Below, one piece after another: positions 25,272 through 33,574 of a stretch of 64,000 bases of DNA. The stretch's first letter is position 1. Every line of letters begins with the position of its first letter. The notes beneath the pieces were generated by a model. It was not told where the DNA came from. It did no database searches and saw only the letters and a list, made by a program, of their open reading frames with translations. Both the position numbers and the translations under genes were made by a program. The DNA is from Bacteroidota bacterium (GTDB lineage Bacteria; Bacteroidota; Bacteroidia; Flavobacteriales; Schleiferiaceae): contig JANSYJ010000005.1 in NCBI GenBank assembly GCA_024742495.1, positions 124,001 through 188,000 on the forward strand. Direction: 5' to 3'.

Positions 25272-26086
25272 AAGCTGTTGGATGCAACAAGTTTTAAAAA
25301 TAAATAAGCAACCGGCATGGCCACCAATAAACTATCAATTCGGTCTAAAATACCACCATGGCCAGGCATGAGTTTACCGCTATCTTTTTTTCCGTGGTTT
25401 CGCTTTAAGGCAGATTCAAACAAATCTCCAAGAGTAGCGCTAAAAACTACCAAAATGGCTAAAATGAGCCAATGCCAAAGCGCCATGGTAGATTCGCCAG
25501 CATAAAGATGTAATAAATAGCCGGCAAGGCTAGCGAAAAGAGCGCCTCCTGCGAATCCTTCCCAAGTTTTATTCGGCGAGATATTCGGACTCATTTTATG
25601 TTTACCAAGTAATCGACCACTAAGGTAAGCGAAGCTATCAAAGCACCAGATCATAATAAAGACGCCGGCTAAAACCCATGGCCGATCGCCCATGGCCGCT
25701 AATGCTAATAAGGGGAGGATGAGGTAAACTAGGCCAAAGGTGTTTCGAAATAAAGACTCTAAGGCATTTTCCTTTTTAGGCTTACTCAGCAAGCTATGAA
25801 AGGCGATCCATAGAATTAATAGAACGTTTATAAATCCTAGAACGCCATTAATAGCCCCTTGTTCTTTAGGATAAAGAATGGCCATGGATATCAAAAGGAT
25901 AGAGATGGAAAGGCCGGTGTATAAGCGATATTGAGAATCGGGTTCAAATTGTTGCCATTCGATAAGGGCTAATAAACCAAAGAGAGCCGCTAAATAGTAG
26001 GATCCCTGAGGTATGAAAAAGGTAGCTCCGAGTATCAGCAGAACATATACCAAGCCACTAAGGCCTCTGACTACAAGGTTCGACAT
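25268..26086 (-). CDS. cdsA: Phosphatidate cytidylyltransferase (CDP-diglyceride synthase)
   Basis: A 272-residue polytopic membrane enzyme that makes CDP-diacylglycerol from phosphatidate and CTP. About eight hydrophobic segments are visible. The catalytic C-terminal signature is present: LFESALKRNHGKKDSGKLMPGHGGILDRIDSLL, along with ISPNKTWEGFAGG upstream of it. It lies between the LUD-domain gene and psd, with direct abutment or overlap on both sides. Confidence 0.95.
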   Translation of the reverse strand: MSNLVVRGLSGLVYVLLILGATFFIPQGSYYLAALFGLLALIEWQQFEPDSQYRLYTGLSISILLISMAILYPKEQGAINGVLGFINVLLILWIAFHSLLSKPKKENALESLFRNTFGLVYLILPLLALAAMGDRPWVLAGVFIMIWCFDSFAYLSGRLLGKHKMSPNISPNKTWEGFAGGALFASLAGYLLHLYAGESTMALWHWLILAILVVFSATLGDLFESALKRNHGKKDSGKLMPGHGGILDRIDSLLVAMPVAYLFLKLVASNSL

Positions 26087-26740
26087 CTACAATTGGTCTT
26101 CCAAAAGGAGTAGGTATATCTCCTTATTACATACTTTACCTTGACTGTTCTCTTCATCAAGACCCTCCACCTTTTTTGGGCCTTTAATAGTCGTAATCTG
26201 AGAAGGAAGGTTATTCTTATAACGGAAACGAATGCCGGCTAAAGCAGTACGAAGGTTTTCTACAATTTGGCTGGTTTTCCCGATGGCGATAAAAGTCTCG
26301 GGCAAGTCTTCAAGCTTTTTCCCGTGCAATTGATTTTCAGAAATCATAATGCCACCGTTAAAGCTCACTAAATATTCGCAAGAAGTGCAAAATGCATCGC
26401 TGCTTTGCCAATCATCTTCACTAATATTAACATTCGCTTTTTTAAGAATGGAGTTAAGATTAGCATCTGTGCAAAAAACCTGATCTAGGCCAGATTCTTC
26501 CATTATTTGGTGAAGGTATTGATAGGCTTCACCCTCATCAATACAATAAAGAAATTTACCCCCGGAAGAGGTAAATTTCTTAACAAATTCTAAGTCAGTA
26601 GGATCAGAGTCGGCGGTGGCAAAATCAATGATCGGTTTTTCCGATTTCAATGAGGGGCTTTCATCGCTCGGTTTTCCGGAAATTACATCCAGAACCCGTC
26701 CAAAGAACCCTTTTTTAGTTTTTTGCTCCGCCATAGGCAT
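26087..26740 (-). CDS. LUD (DUF162)-domain protein between ftsH and cdsA
   Basis: A 217-residue cytosolic protein. After a variable 50-residue N-terminus it shows the LUD/LutC-like fold: KKFTSSGGKFLYCIDEGEAYQYL, CTSCEYLVSFNGGIMISENQ and PETFIAIGKTSQIVENL. LUD proteins in the lut operon help lactate oxidation via Fe-S partners, but no lutA or lutB is here. The single CxxC (TSCEYL preceded by FC) may be chance. The start is the ATG abutting ftsH (26740) or the one 6 nt later. The ftsH-LUD-cdsA order is common in Bacteroidota as far as I recall, and the role is unknown. Confidence 0.75.
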   Translation of the reverse strand: MPMAEQKTKKGFFGRVLDVISGKPSDESPSLKSEKPIIDFATADSDPTDLEFVKKFTSSGGKFLYCIDEGEAYQYLHQIMEESGLDQVFCTDANLNSILKKANVNISEDDWQSSDAFCTSCEYLVSFNGGIMISENQLHGKKLEDLPETFIAIGKTSQIVENLRTALAGIRFRYKNNLPSQITTIKGPKKVEGLDEENSQGKVCNKEIYLLLLEDQL

Positions 26741-28840
26741 TTAAGCTGGATGATCCTTGGAGGAGGTTTCTTCCTCCTTTGCTTCTGGATTGATTGGAGC
26801 TGCCTCCTCAACGGGATTTTCGCTGAGAATGACTTCATCTCGACTCATCCATTGGCGCTTGCCAAAGATATCTTCCAAATTTTCCTTAAAAATAACTTCT
26901 TTCTCGAGCAAGAGCTCAGCTAATTGAACAAGTTTTTCCTTATTCTCTGTTAATATTCTTTTGGCCCTAAGGTATTGTTCCTCAATGATTTTGCTGATTT
27001 CCTCATCAATTGTCTGAGCTGTTCTCTCACTATAAGGCTTGGTAAAGCCCATGTCATTTCCGTTCTGAGAGTCGTAATAAGTGATGTTGCCAAGCTTCTC
27101 ATTAAGGCCGTAAACGGTTACCATAGCTCGGGCTTGCTTAGTAACTTTTTCCAAATCACTCAAGGCCCCGGTGGAAATCTTATTAAAGATAATTTCCTCT
27201 GCTGCACGCCCGCCTAAGGCCGCACACATTTCATCTAAAATTTGGTCGGTATTGGTAAGCTGACGTTCTTCCGGAAGGTACCAAGCAGCACCTAATGATC
27301 GTCCGCGAGGAACAATGGTAACCTTAACCAAGGGATGAGCATGTTCCAATAACCAACTTACAGTTGCGTGACCCGCTTCATGATGTGCGATAATATTCTT
27401 CTCTCCGCTGGAGATGATTTTACTTTTCTTTTCTAAACCGCCAATAATCCTGTCAACAGCATCTAGAAAATCTTGTTGCTCAATGGCGCTTTTGCCTTTA
27501 CGAGCTGCAATGAGGGCCGCTTCATTACAAACATTGGCAATATCGGCACCACTAAAACCTGGTGTTTGACGGGCCAAGAAATCTGAATCCACTTTGGGCG
27601 CCATCTTTAAAGGAGCGACATGCACCTTGAAAATTTCCTTACGCTCATTAAGTTCTGGAAGGTCCACGTAAATCTGACGGTCAAATCTTCCCGCTCTTAA
27701 CAGGGCCTTATCCAAGATATCAGCTCGGTTGGTAGCTGCAATAACAATTACATGCTCATTGGTACCGAAACCATCCATTTCAGTTAATAGCTGGTTGAGG
27801 GTGTTTTCCCGTTCATCATTGCCACCAGAAATGGCATTTTTACCACGCGCTCTACCGATGGCATCAATTTCATCAATGAAAATTATACTGGGAGATTTCT
27901 CTTTGGCCTGCTTAAACAGATCACGCACACGTGAAGCACCAACCCCAACGAACATTTCCACAAAATCTGAACCCGAAAGAGAGAAGAAGGGAACTTTGGC
28001 TTCACCGGCAACCGCCTTCGCTAAAAGGGTTTTACCTGTTCCTGGAGGGCCAACTAATAAGGCGCCTTTAGGAATTTTACCACCAAGGGAAGTGTATCGG
28101 TCGGGATCCTTTAAAAAGGAAACTACTTCTTCAACTTCTTCTTTAGCACCTTCTAAGCCCGCTACATTTTTAAAGGTGATTTTCACATTGGTATTTTGAT
28201 CAAAAAGCTGCGCTTTCGACTTACCAATATTAAATATTTGTGCTCCGGGACCTGCACCACCGCCACTCATGCGACGCATGATGAAAATCCAAACGCCAAT
28301 GAGGATTACTAAGGGCAAGATATAACCTAATGAATCACCCCAAAAATCACGACGCTCCTCAAATACTGGGGTAATGCGCTTGTCTCTTAAATCTGGATTT
28401 CGCTCATAGAAATAGGACATGTTTTCTTTAAAGGCCTCATAAGGCATCTCAAAAGTAAAGTGAGGCCCCTTTGGATTATTAAGCGGTCCCTGCTCTAAAT
28501 CCTTATAGGCTTCGGCGTCAGAGCTAAGTGCTTCCTCATTGAGGTAAACTTGAACCACCTTTTCATTAATAATCTTTACCTGCTCTACATCACCACGGTT
28601 GATCATTTCAGTGAAATCATCAAAATTTGTTTTGGCGATATTGCTTCCAAAGCTGCTCAGGATTTGAATGGCAATAAATATGAGCGCTATAATGCCATAA
28701 ATCCAATAGAAATTAAAGCGACGTCGTGGATCACCAGGACCATTGCCTTTGTTATTGCCATTGGGTTTTTCGTTGGAATTTCGAGAGAACTGCTCTTTTA
28801 GCTTACGCAGCTGCTCCTTGTTATCTTTTTCGTTTTCCAT
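26741..28840 (-). CDS. ftsH: ATP-dependent zinc metalloprotease FtsH
   Basis: A 699-residue membrane-anchored AAA+ protease. I start it at the ATG at 28840 ([10 protein letters not shown]), 7 nt after the rsfS stop; the track's earlier start is a TTG. Order: a charged, disordered head (about 45 residues), TM1 ([17 protein letters not shown]), a periplasmic FtsH_ext domain, TM2 ([16 protein letters not shown]), the AAA+ module (Walker A GPPGTGKT, Walker [35 protein letters not shown]) and the M41 zinc site HHEAGH near residue 481. It ends in an acidic tail ([14 protein letters not shown]). It degrades membrane and regulatory proteins. Confidence 0.97.
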   Translation of the reverse strand: MENEKDNKEQLRKLKEQFSRNSNEKPNGNNKGNGPGDPRRRFNFYWIYGIIALIFIAIQILSSFGSNIAKTNFDDFTEMINRGDVEQVKIINEKVVQVYLNEEALSSDAEAYKDLEQGPLNNPKGPHFTFEMPYEAFKENMSYFYERNPDLRDKRITPVFEERRDFWGDSLGYILPLVILIGVWIFIMRRMSGGGAGPGAQIFNIGKSKAQLFDQNTNVKITFKNVAGLEGAKEEVEEVVSFLKDPDRYTSLGGKIPKGALLVGPPGTGKTLLAKAVAGEAKVPFFSLSGSDFVEMFVGVGASRVRDLFKQAKEKSPSIIFIDEIDAIGRARGKNAISGGNDERENTLNQLLTEMDGFGTNEHVIVIAATNRADILDKALLRAGRFDRQIYVDLPELNERKEIFKVHVAPLKMAPKVDSDFLARQTPGFSGADIANVCNEAALIAARKGKSAIEQQDFLDAVDRIIGGLEKKSKIISSGEKNIIAHHEAGHATVSWLLEHAHPLVKVTIVPRGRSLGAAWYLPEERQLTNTDQILDEMCAALGGRAAEEIIFNKISTGALSDLEKVTKQARAMVTVYGLNEKLGNITYYDSQNGNDMGFTKPYSERTAQTIDEEISKIIEEQYLRAKRILTENKEKLVQLAELLLEKEVIFKENLEDIFGKRQWMSRDEVILSENPVEEAAPINPEAKEEETSSKDHPA

Positions 28841-28847
28841 TCTTGTT

Positions 28848-29219
28848 TTAGTCTTTTTTATTTGCTTCAATTACTTGAAGCTCTGCATCGCCCCATAGGC
28901 TTTCCAAATCATAGAACTTCCGCGTTTCAGGCTGAAATATATGAACAACCGTGTCCACATAATCCATCAATACCCACTCGGCGTTTTCCATGCCTTCAAC
29001 ATGCCAGGGCTTATCTTTTAGGTTCTCGCGCACACGTTTTTCAACCGAATTACTGATTGCTTTTACCTGAGTGTTTGAATTTCCTTCTCCTATAACAAAG
29101 AAAGAGCAGATAGAGTTTTCGATAGTACGCATATCCATCACCGTAATATTTGATGCCTTTAGGTCATCCATGCCTTCGATGATCTCATCAACCAGTTTCG
29201 AAAAATTCGTTTGCGTCAT
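28848..29219 (-). CDS. rsfS: Ribosome silencing factor RsfS
   Basis: A 123-residue RsfS/Iojap protein that binds L14 and keeps ribosomal subunits apart in starvation. The core matches well: ENSICSFFVIGEGNSNTQVKAISNSVEKRV, KPWHVEGMENAEWVLMDYVDTVVHIF and a terminal YDLESLWGDAE. I prefer the second ATG (29219), which fits the family; the first ATG (29228) adds three residues. It heads the rsfS-ftsH-LUD-cdsA-psd-acbp run, with a -7 box 12-21 nt upstream. Confidence 0.94.
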   Translation of the reverse strand: MTQTNFSKLVDEIIEGMDDLKASNITVMDMRTIENSICSFFVIGEGNSNTQVKAISNSVEKRVRENLKDKPWHVEGMENAEWVLMDYVDTVVHIFQPETRKFYDLESLWGDAELQVIEANKKD

Positions 29220-29240
29220 TAAATACATTTAATTTGAGGG

Positions 29241-29248
29241 CAAAACTA
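29241..29248 (-). promoter_or_regulatory. -7 box TAGTTTTG for the rsfS-ftsH-cdsA operon
   Basis: On the minus strand TAGTTTTG (forward CAAAACTA) is a perfect -7 match. It lies 12 nt before the first rsfS ATG, so the leader would be only a few bases. No TTTG is visible at -33. Confidence 0.55.
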
Positions 29249-29293
29249 AGCATTGTCGCTAAGGGTGCCTGACTCATTATCGAATTAAGCCTT

Positions 29294-30049
29294 ATGAATA
29301 CCGAATTGGTTGCCAAACAATATCAAATTTTAAAAGAAGTTGATAGCACCAACACCGCATTAAAAGAATTAGCGTCGCAACAAAACTTGCCCGAAGGATT
29401 TTGTCTGCTTTCTGATTACCAAAGACTGGGCCGAGGACAATATGGCAAGCAGTGGGATTCAAAGGCAGGCGAAAACCTGCTTATGAGCCTTTTTCTTAGA
29501 CCGAACTTTCTGCCAGCCGCAGAGTCCTATCGCCTTACTATGTCAGTTTGTCTTGCCATGCACGACCTTGGAAGGCATTACAATTTGGAAACTCAAATTA
29601 AATGGCCAAACGATTGGTATCACGGAAAAAAGAAATTAGCAGGAGTTCTAGCCGAAAGTAACCTCAGAGGTAATTACTTGGAAAACTGCATTATCGGAAT
29701 AGGAATTAACGTAAGCCAAAAGAATTTCCCGCATCCACAGGCATCGAGTTTAGCTCTGGCACTGGAACGAGATATTCAACCTATGGCGGTCTTTGAGCAA
29801 TTTGCCGAATGTCTCGATCGGCGTTACCTCCAACTTAAGATGGGGCAGACTGCTACACAAGTTCAGCAATTTAATGCCCTGCTTTATGGAAGGGAAGAGT
29901 GGGTGCCTGTCCTTAAAAAAGGGAAAAAGGCCCATTTGCGTTGTTTGGAGGTTTTTCCATCTGGTGCACTTAAGGTGAGATGGAAGAATGGATTTGAAGA
30001 AACCATCCGCCATCAAGAAATAACTTTCCTAATGACGGATGAAATATAG
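29294..30049 (+). CDS. birA: Biotin-[acetyl-CoA-carboxylase] ligase (catalytic domain only)
   Basis: A 251-residue biotin-protein ligase with the biotinyl-AMP loop GRGQYGKQWDS (about residues 49-59) and the catalytic strands ENLLMSLFLRP, TQIKWPNDWYHGKKKLAGVLAE and CIIGIGINVSQ. There is no N-terminal DNA-binding domain, so it should act only as an enzyme, attaching biotin to acetyl-CoA carboxylase. It diverges from rsfS across 65 bp. Its stop is 3 bp from that of the convergent SRPBCC gene. Confidence 0.94.
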   Translation: MNTELVAKQYQILKEVDSTNTALKELASQQNLPEGFCLLSDYQRLGRGQYGKQWDSKAGENLLMSLFLRPNFLPAAESYRLTMSVCLAMHDLGRHYNLETQIKWPNDWYHGKKKLAGVLAESNLRGNYLENCIIGIGINVSQKNFPHPQASSLALALERDIQPMAVFEQFAECLDRRYLQLKMGQTATQVQQFNALLYGREEWVPVLKKGKKAHLRCLEVFPSGALKVRWKNGFEETIRHQEITFLMTDEI

Positions 30050-30052
30050 CTT

Positions 30053-30439
30053 TTAGAGCTTGCTGGTGCTTTCGGCCAGATCATGAATGAATCGTGTTAA
30101 AGGACGCTCCACCATCATTTTCATCATAGGATTAAAGTTTCCTTCAAAGAGGTATTTCACCTTAGTTCCTTGATCTCCGGCCTCTAAAATGGTGCTTAAA
30201 GTGAAGTCTAATTTAGAGCTGGCGGCCTTGAACTTTAAAAGATCGGGTTTTCGAACTTCATCAATAAGTAAACGCACATCGGGCATGCCTTTAAGTCCAA
30301 AAACGAAAGTGTTTTCCCCTGCTTCAAATCGTTCTACCGATTCAGGCATCACCAATTTCATATTGTTTAAATCCTCCATTAAGGAGAAAAACTCGTCCTG
30401 ACTTTTAGAAATCTGAACGACACTGGATTCAATTTGCAT
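30053..30439 (-). CDS. SRPBCC (START-like) family protein next to pyrE
   Basis: A 128-residue single-domain protein of the SRPBCC/polyketide-cyclase fold: MQIESSVVQISKSQDEFFSLMEDLNNMKLVMPESVERFEA, then alternating strands (NTFVFGLKGMPDVRLLIDEV, DFTLSTILEAGDQGTKVKYLFEG) and a final helix NPMMKMMVERPLTRFIHDLAE. The ligand is unknown. It follows pyrE by 6 bp on the same strand, a pairing I recall in other Bacteroidota, so the two are probably cotranscribed. Confidence 0.78.
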   Translation of the reverse strand: MQIESSVVQISKSQDEFFSLMEDLNNMKLVMPESVERFEAGENTFVFGLKGMPDVRLLIDEVRKPDLLKFKAASSKLDFTLSTILEAGDQGTKVKYLFEGNFNPMMKMMVERPLTRFIHDLAESTSKL

Positions 30440-30445
30440 AATTTT

Positions 30446-31087
30446 TTAAGCTTGCCATGCACTGGGGTCTTCACGCCAGTTTATGAGGGTTTCAAATGTT
30501 TCTTGATTTAGATTACCACTGTGCTTTAAGGCTTCGAGTAGATGAGGGTAATCACTAAGAGTATATAAGTCTAAGTTGGCGGATTTAAAATTCTCTTCCG
30601 CAATTCTGAAAGCGTAAGTGAACAGAGCTAGCATGCCTTGAACTTCAGCGCCGCTATCTCTTAAAACATTTACAACTTTTAGGCTGCTACCGCCAGTAGA
30701 GATTAAATCTTCTATCACTACTACCTTGCTATTAGGAGGAAGTTCCCCCTCAATTTGATTTTGGCGACCGTGCTTCTTAGGCTCTGGCCGAACATAAACA
30801 AATGGAAGATCGAGCTCATCTGCCACCAAAGCACCAATGGCAATGGCGCCGGTTGCAACTCCAACCACCACTTCTGCATCGGGGTAAAGGCTCTTTAAAG
30901 CCTTGGCGAGTGATTTTTTTAAGTAGTTTCTAAGTTCTGGATAACTGAGGCTTACGCGGTTATCACAATAAATTGGTGACTGCCATCCACTAGCCCAAGT
31001 AAAAGGTTCTTTGGGTTGCAGTTTTATTGCCTTAATTTGCATGAGCTTTTCTGCCGTCTCATGCGCGGTACGAGCGTCTAAAATCAT
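30446..31087 (-). CDS. pyrE: Orotate phosphoribosyltransferase
   Basis: A 213-residue enzyme that makes OMP from orotate and PRPP in pyrimidine synthesis. Motifs: FTWASGWQSPIYCDNRVSLSYPELR (orotate/PRPP region), VVVGVATGAIAIGALVADEL, FVYVRPEPKKHGRQNQIEG (flexible loop with catalytic Lys) and the PRPP-binding VVVIEDLISTGGSSLKV. The ATG sits in CATG shared with a possible NUDIX start on the other strand. A TACATTTG box ends 4 nt before this ATG, so the mRNA may have no leader. Confidence 0.96.
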   Translation of the reverse strand: MILDARTAHETAEKLMQIKAIKLQPKEPFTWASGWQSPIYCDNRVSLSYPELRNYLKKSLAKALKSLYPDAEVVVGVATGAIAIGALVADELDLPFVYVRPEPKKHGRQNQIEGELPPNSKVVVIEDLISTGGSSLKVVNVLRDSGAEVQGMLALFTYAFRIAEENFKSANLDLYTLSDYPHLLEALKHSGNLNQETFETLINWREDPSAWQA

Positions 31088-31697
31088 GGCTCAAATGTAT
31101 AAAGTTTTCATCAAGGAATCGCTTATTATCATCGGGGATGAAGCCCGACCTGATGCTGTTGATTTTTTGGGTGAACAGCAGATTATGAATATGGTGCGGT
31201 CTAGGCTAAATAGCTATTCCAAACCGGTTTATGTATTTGCTCGAGATTTAAAGTCGGTATGGCTGAAATTTAAATCTCAATTTAAGATAATTGAAGCGGC
31301 AGGAGGAGCGGTCCTGAATCCTGATGAGGAATTATTAATGATTTACCGCCTTGGTAAATGGGACCTACCTAAAGGAAAAATCGAGTTTGGCGAGCCTAAA
31401 GAAATGGCGGCCATTCGCGAAGTAGAGGAGGAGACTGGCGTTCCTCGCCCAAAAATAACTGGGATTCTACCTACAACCTACCACGTTTACAGCTTAGAAG
31501 ATCGTTTAATCCTCAAACGCACCCATTGGTATGCCATGCGCATTGCCAACGGTTTTGATTTTCTCGTACCTCAATTGGAAGAGGATATTATCGATGCGAC
31601 TTGGTGCGATCCTGCCCAGATTTTAGAGAATCGCCAAAATACCTATGGCAATATCGCTCAGGTTTTAGATGCTTTAAATGAGCTTGATGAAGATTAA
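31086..31697 (+). CDS. NUDIX hydrolase
   Basis: About 203 residues from the ATG at 31086 (MAQMYKVF) or 200 from the ATG at 31095 (MYKVFIKE); the track start at 31011 lies deep in pyrE. Residues about 1-65 are a family-specific N-terminal region. The Nudix box is complete: GKIEFGEPKEMAAIREVEEETGV matches GX5EX7REUXEEXGU (about residues 99-121). AAGGAVLNPDEELLMIYRLGKWDLPKGK precedes it. The substrate is a nucleoside diphosphate linked to another group, but which one is unknown. The gene is convergent with coaD, sharing the TTAA stop overlap. Confidence 0.87.
   Translation: MAQMYKVFIKESLIIIGDEARPDAVDFLGEQQIMNMVRSRLNSYSKPVYVFARDLKSVWLKFKSQFKIIEAAGGAVLNPDEELLMIYRLGKWDLPKGKIEFGEPKEMAAIREVEEETGVPRPKITGILPTTYHVYSLEDRLILKRTHWYAMRIANGFDFLVPQLEEDIIDATWCDPAQILENRQNTYGNIAQVLDALNELDED
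31092..31099 (-). promoter_or_regulatory. -7 box TACATTTG for pyrE, inside the NUDIX gene
   Basis: On the minus strand TACATTTG is a perfect -7 match, and its final G is 4 nt from the pyrE ATG (TACATTTG-AGCC-ATG). It lies in the first codons of the divergent NUDIX gene. The nearest TTG upstream is only 12 bp away, closer than normal. Confidence 0.55.
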
Positions 31698-32152
31698 AGC
31701 TGATGTACTGCCTTAGGTACGAATTGCTGATAATCACCATTATTCCTAATAACATCGCGTACAATGCTACTGCTAATGGCAGATAGGCCAGAGGAGGTTA
31801 ATAGAAAAACCGTTTCTAAATCCCCTTTTAACTTCCGATTGGTTTGGGCGATGGCCTTTTCAAATTCAAAGTCGGCAGGATTTCTTAATCCGCGTAAAAT
31901 AAACTGAGCTCCTAGCTCCGAACAAAACTTTGTCGTTAGCCCGGTATATTGAGCAATACTAATCTTAGATTCACCTTTAAAGGTTTCTTCTAGCCAAGCC
32001 AGTCTTTGGGCTTCGGGAAACATATAGTTCTTGGTTGCGTTCCGCCCAAGAGCCACGACAATTTTATCAAATAAGGGCAAGGCACGTTCTACAATATCTA
32101 CATGCCCCAAGGTGATCGGGTCAAAGGAGCCCGGAAAAACCGCAATCTTCAT
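31694..32152 (-). CDS. coaD: Phosphopantetheine adenylyltransferase
   Basis: A 152-residue nucleotidyltransferase of normal length that makes dephospho-CoA from 4'-phosphopantetheine. It opens with AVFPGSFDPITLGHVDIVERAL, holding the (T/H)xGH nucleotide-binding motif (TLGH). RGLRNPADFEFEKAIAQTNRKL and the C-terminal FLLTSSGLSAISSSIVRDVIRNNGDYQQFVP, with the ISSS-x-VR signature, confirm it. It follows ddl by 4 bp on the same strand. Confidence 0.96.
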   Translation of the reverse strand: MKIAVFPGSFDPITLGHVDIVERALPLFDKIVVALGRNATKNYMFPEAQRLAWLEETFKGESKISIAQYTGLTTKFCSELGAQFILRGLRNPADFEFEKAIAQTNRKLKGDLETVFLLTSSGLSAISSSIVRDVIRNNGDYQQFVPKAVHQL

Positions 32153-32156
32153 GCTT

Positions 32157-33131
32157 CTAAGATAAGGTGTTTTCTATGCAGGAACTAAAAAGCTCGGGCA
32201 GGGAAATCCCGGCATAAACAGCCTGCTTCGGTAAAATACTTTCGGCACTAAAGCCAGGTACGGTGTTTACTTCAATCAATACAGGCTTTCCTTCCGCGTC
32301 AAGTATATAATCTACTCTAGCCAGGCCTTTTAGCTCGAGCAGTTGGTACACTTGCTCGGTTTCACGCATAATCTTTTCGTAAACTTCAGCAGGAATATCT
32401 GCCGGGGTAATTTCTTCGGTGGTTCCGCTGTACTTAGATTCGTAATCGAAAAAATCGCCAAGGGGCCTAATATGAGTTACGGCAAGTGATTGCACCTTTC
32501 CACTATGATCGCTCACACCGCAAGCAAGCTCTAAGCCGGGTACCATACTTTCGATAAGTACTTTATGATCTATTGCTTGGGCTTTTTTAATCGCAGGCTC
32601 TAATTCGGAGAGGCTCTTCACTTTACTAACGCCTAGGGATGAGCCACTTCGACAAGGTTTTACGAAGCAAGGCAATTGCAGGCGTTCCACAATTTCAGCT
32701 TCCGAAATACTGGACTCGGCATGAAGAAAGATGCTCTTTGGAACTTTAAATCCATAACGCTCCAAAATTATATTGCACTCAGCTTTATTAAAAGTGAGAG
32801 CGCTGGCAAACTGACCAGAACTGGTATAAGCTTGGCCAATCATGTCAAAATATCCCGCTAAGGGACCATCTTCACCCGGGTGGCCATGGATGGCATTGAA
32901 TACCACATCGAATTTTATTTTCCGATCGCCAATGAAAAAGCTAAAGTCATCACTAATAATTGGATAGCGCTTATTGCCCTGATCAATAGCTTCCCATTTC
33001 TTAGGCCTTAACTCAACACGGAATAGTTCGAAATTTTTATGGGCTAAACTTTCAAAAACGACCTGACCACTAGCCATGGAAACATCTGCTTCTCCAGAGT
33101 ATCCGCCCATTATAACGCCCACCGTTTTCAT
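32157..33131 (-). CDS. ddl: D-alanine--D-alanine ligase
   Basis: A 324-residue ATP-grasp enzyme for the peptidoglycan dipeptide D-Ala-D-Ala. The N-terminus MKTVGVIMGGYSGEADVSMASGQ holds the substrate-binding GG-S-E region. AIHGHPGEDGPLAGYFDMIGQAYTSSG, FVKPCRSGSSLGVSKV, YESKYSGTTEEITPADI and LIEVNTVPGFSAESILPKQA follow in order. The latter carries the catalytic NT-PG-T-like metal-binding segment. The ATG overlaps the stop of the 147-residue secreted protein gene by one base. Cytosolic. Confidence 0.95.
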   Translation of the reverse strand: MKTVGVIMGGYSGEADVSMASGQVVFESLAHKNFELFRVELRPKKWEAIDQGNKRYPIISDDFSFFIGDRKIKFDVVFNAIHGHPGEDGPLAGYFDMIGQAYTSSGQFASALTFNKAECNIILERYGFKVPKSIFLHAESSISEAEIVERLQLPCFVKPCRSGSSLGVSKVKSLSELEPAIKKAQAIDHKVLIESMVPGLELACGVSDHSGKVQSLAVTHIRPLGDFFDYESKYSGTTEEITPADIPAEVYEKIMRETEQVYQLLELKGLARVDYILDAEGKPVLIEVNTVPGFSAESILPKQAVYAGISLPELFSSCIENTLS

Positions 33132-33574
33132 TAGCCCTGGCTCTTTTTTATCGTTAACAGTCTTTCTTGTAATGCTGGATCCGATTGAACGGTAAGTTGC
33201 ATGTGTTGGTAGTAATCCTCATCCCAAGCATAGACACTAATGAGCTTTATTAATTGCTGACGCATGCTCTGCTTTAGGCCGGCGCGAAAATTCATTAACT
33301 GCTCAAATGCTTTTGCAAATTGTGGATCTAATTCTGGTTTTAGGGCATCCCAAGAACCAGCCTCTTTAAGGGCCTGCAGGGTGCCTTCCATTTCTTGAGG
33401 ACTAATTTGTAATTCCTCCTGCAGACTTTTAGCCTTAGCAGCTAGTTCTAATCTATAGCTAAACATAGCATCTGATACGGCTATATAATGCTTTAGGTCT
33501 TCATCCGAATAAGCGGCGCTATTTTGTGCTATCGCCCCAAAGGGAAAGAATAGGAACAGAAGGTATTTATACAT
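33131..33574 (-). CDS. Small secreted helical protein of unknown function
   Basis: A 147-residue protein with a short signal peptide (MYKYLLFLFFPFGAIAQ). The mature part is almost entirely helical and charged: SDEDLKHYIAVSDAMFSYRLELAAKAKSLQEEL, FEQLMNFRAGLKQSMRQQLIKL, and a basic end LTIKKSQG. It vaguely recalls DUF4168-type periplasmic helical proteins, but I cannot assign a family with confidence. It lies between the DUF4197 lipoprotein and ddl, overlapping each by one base, so all three are likely translated from one mRNA. Confidence 0.7.
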   Translation of the reverse strand: MYKYLLFLFFPFGAIAQNSAAYSDEDLKHYIAVSDAMFSYRLELAAKAKSLQEELQISPQEMEGTLQALKEAGSWDALKPELDPQFAKAFEQLMNFRAGLKQSMRQQLIKLISVYAWDEDYYQHMQLTVQSDPALQERLLTIKKSQG

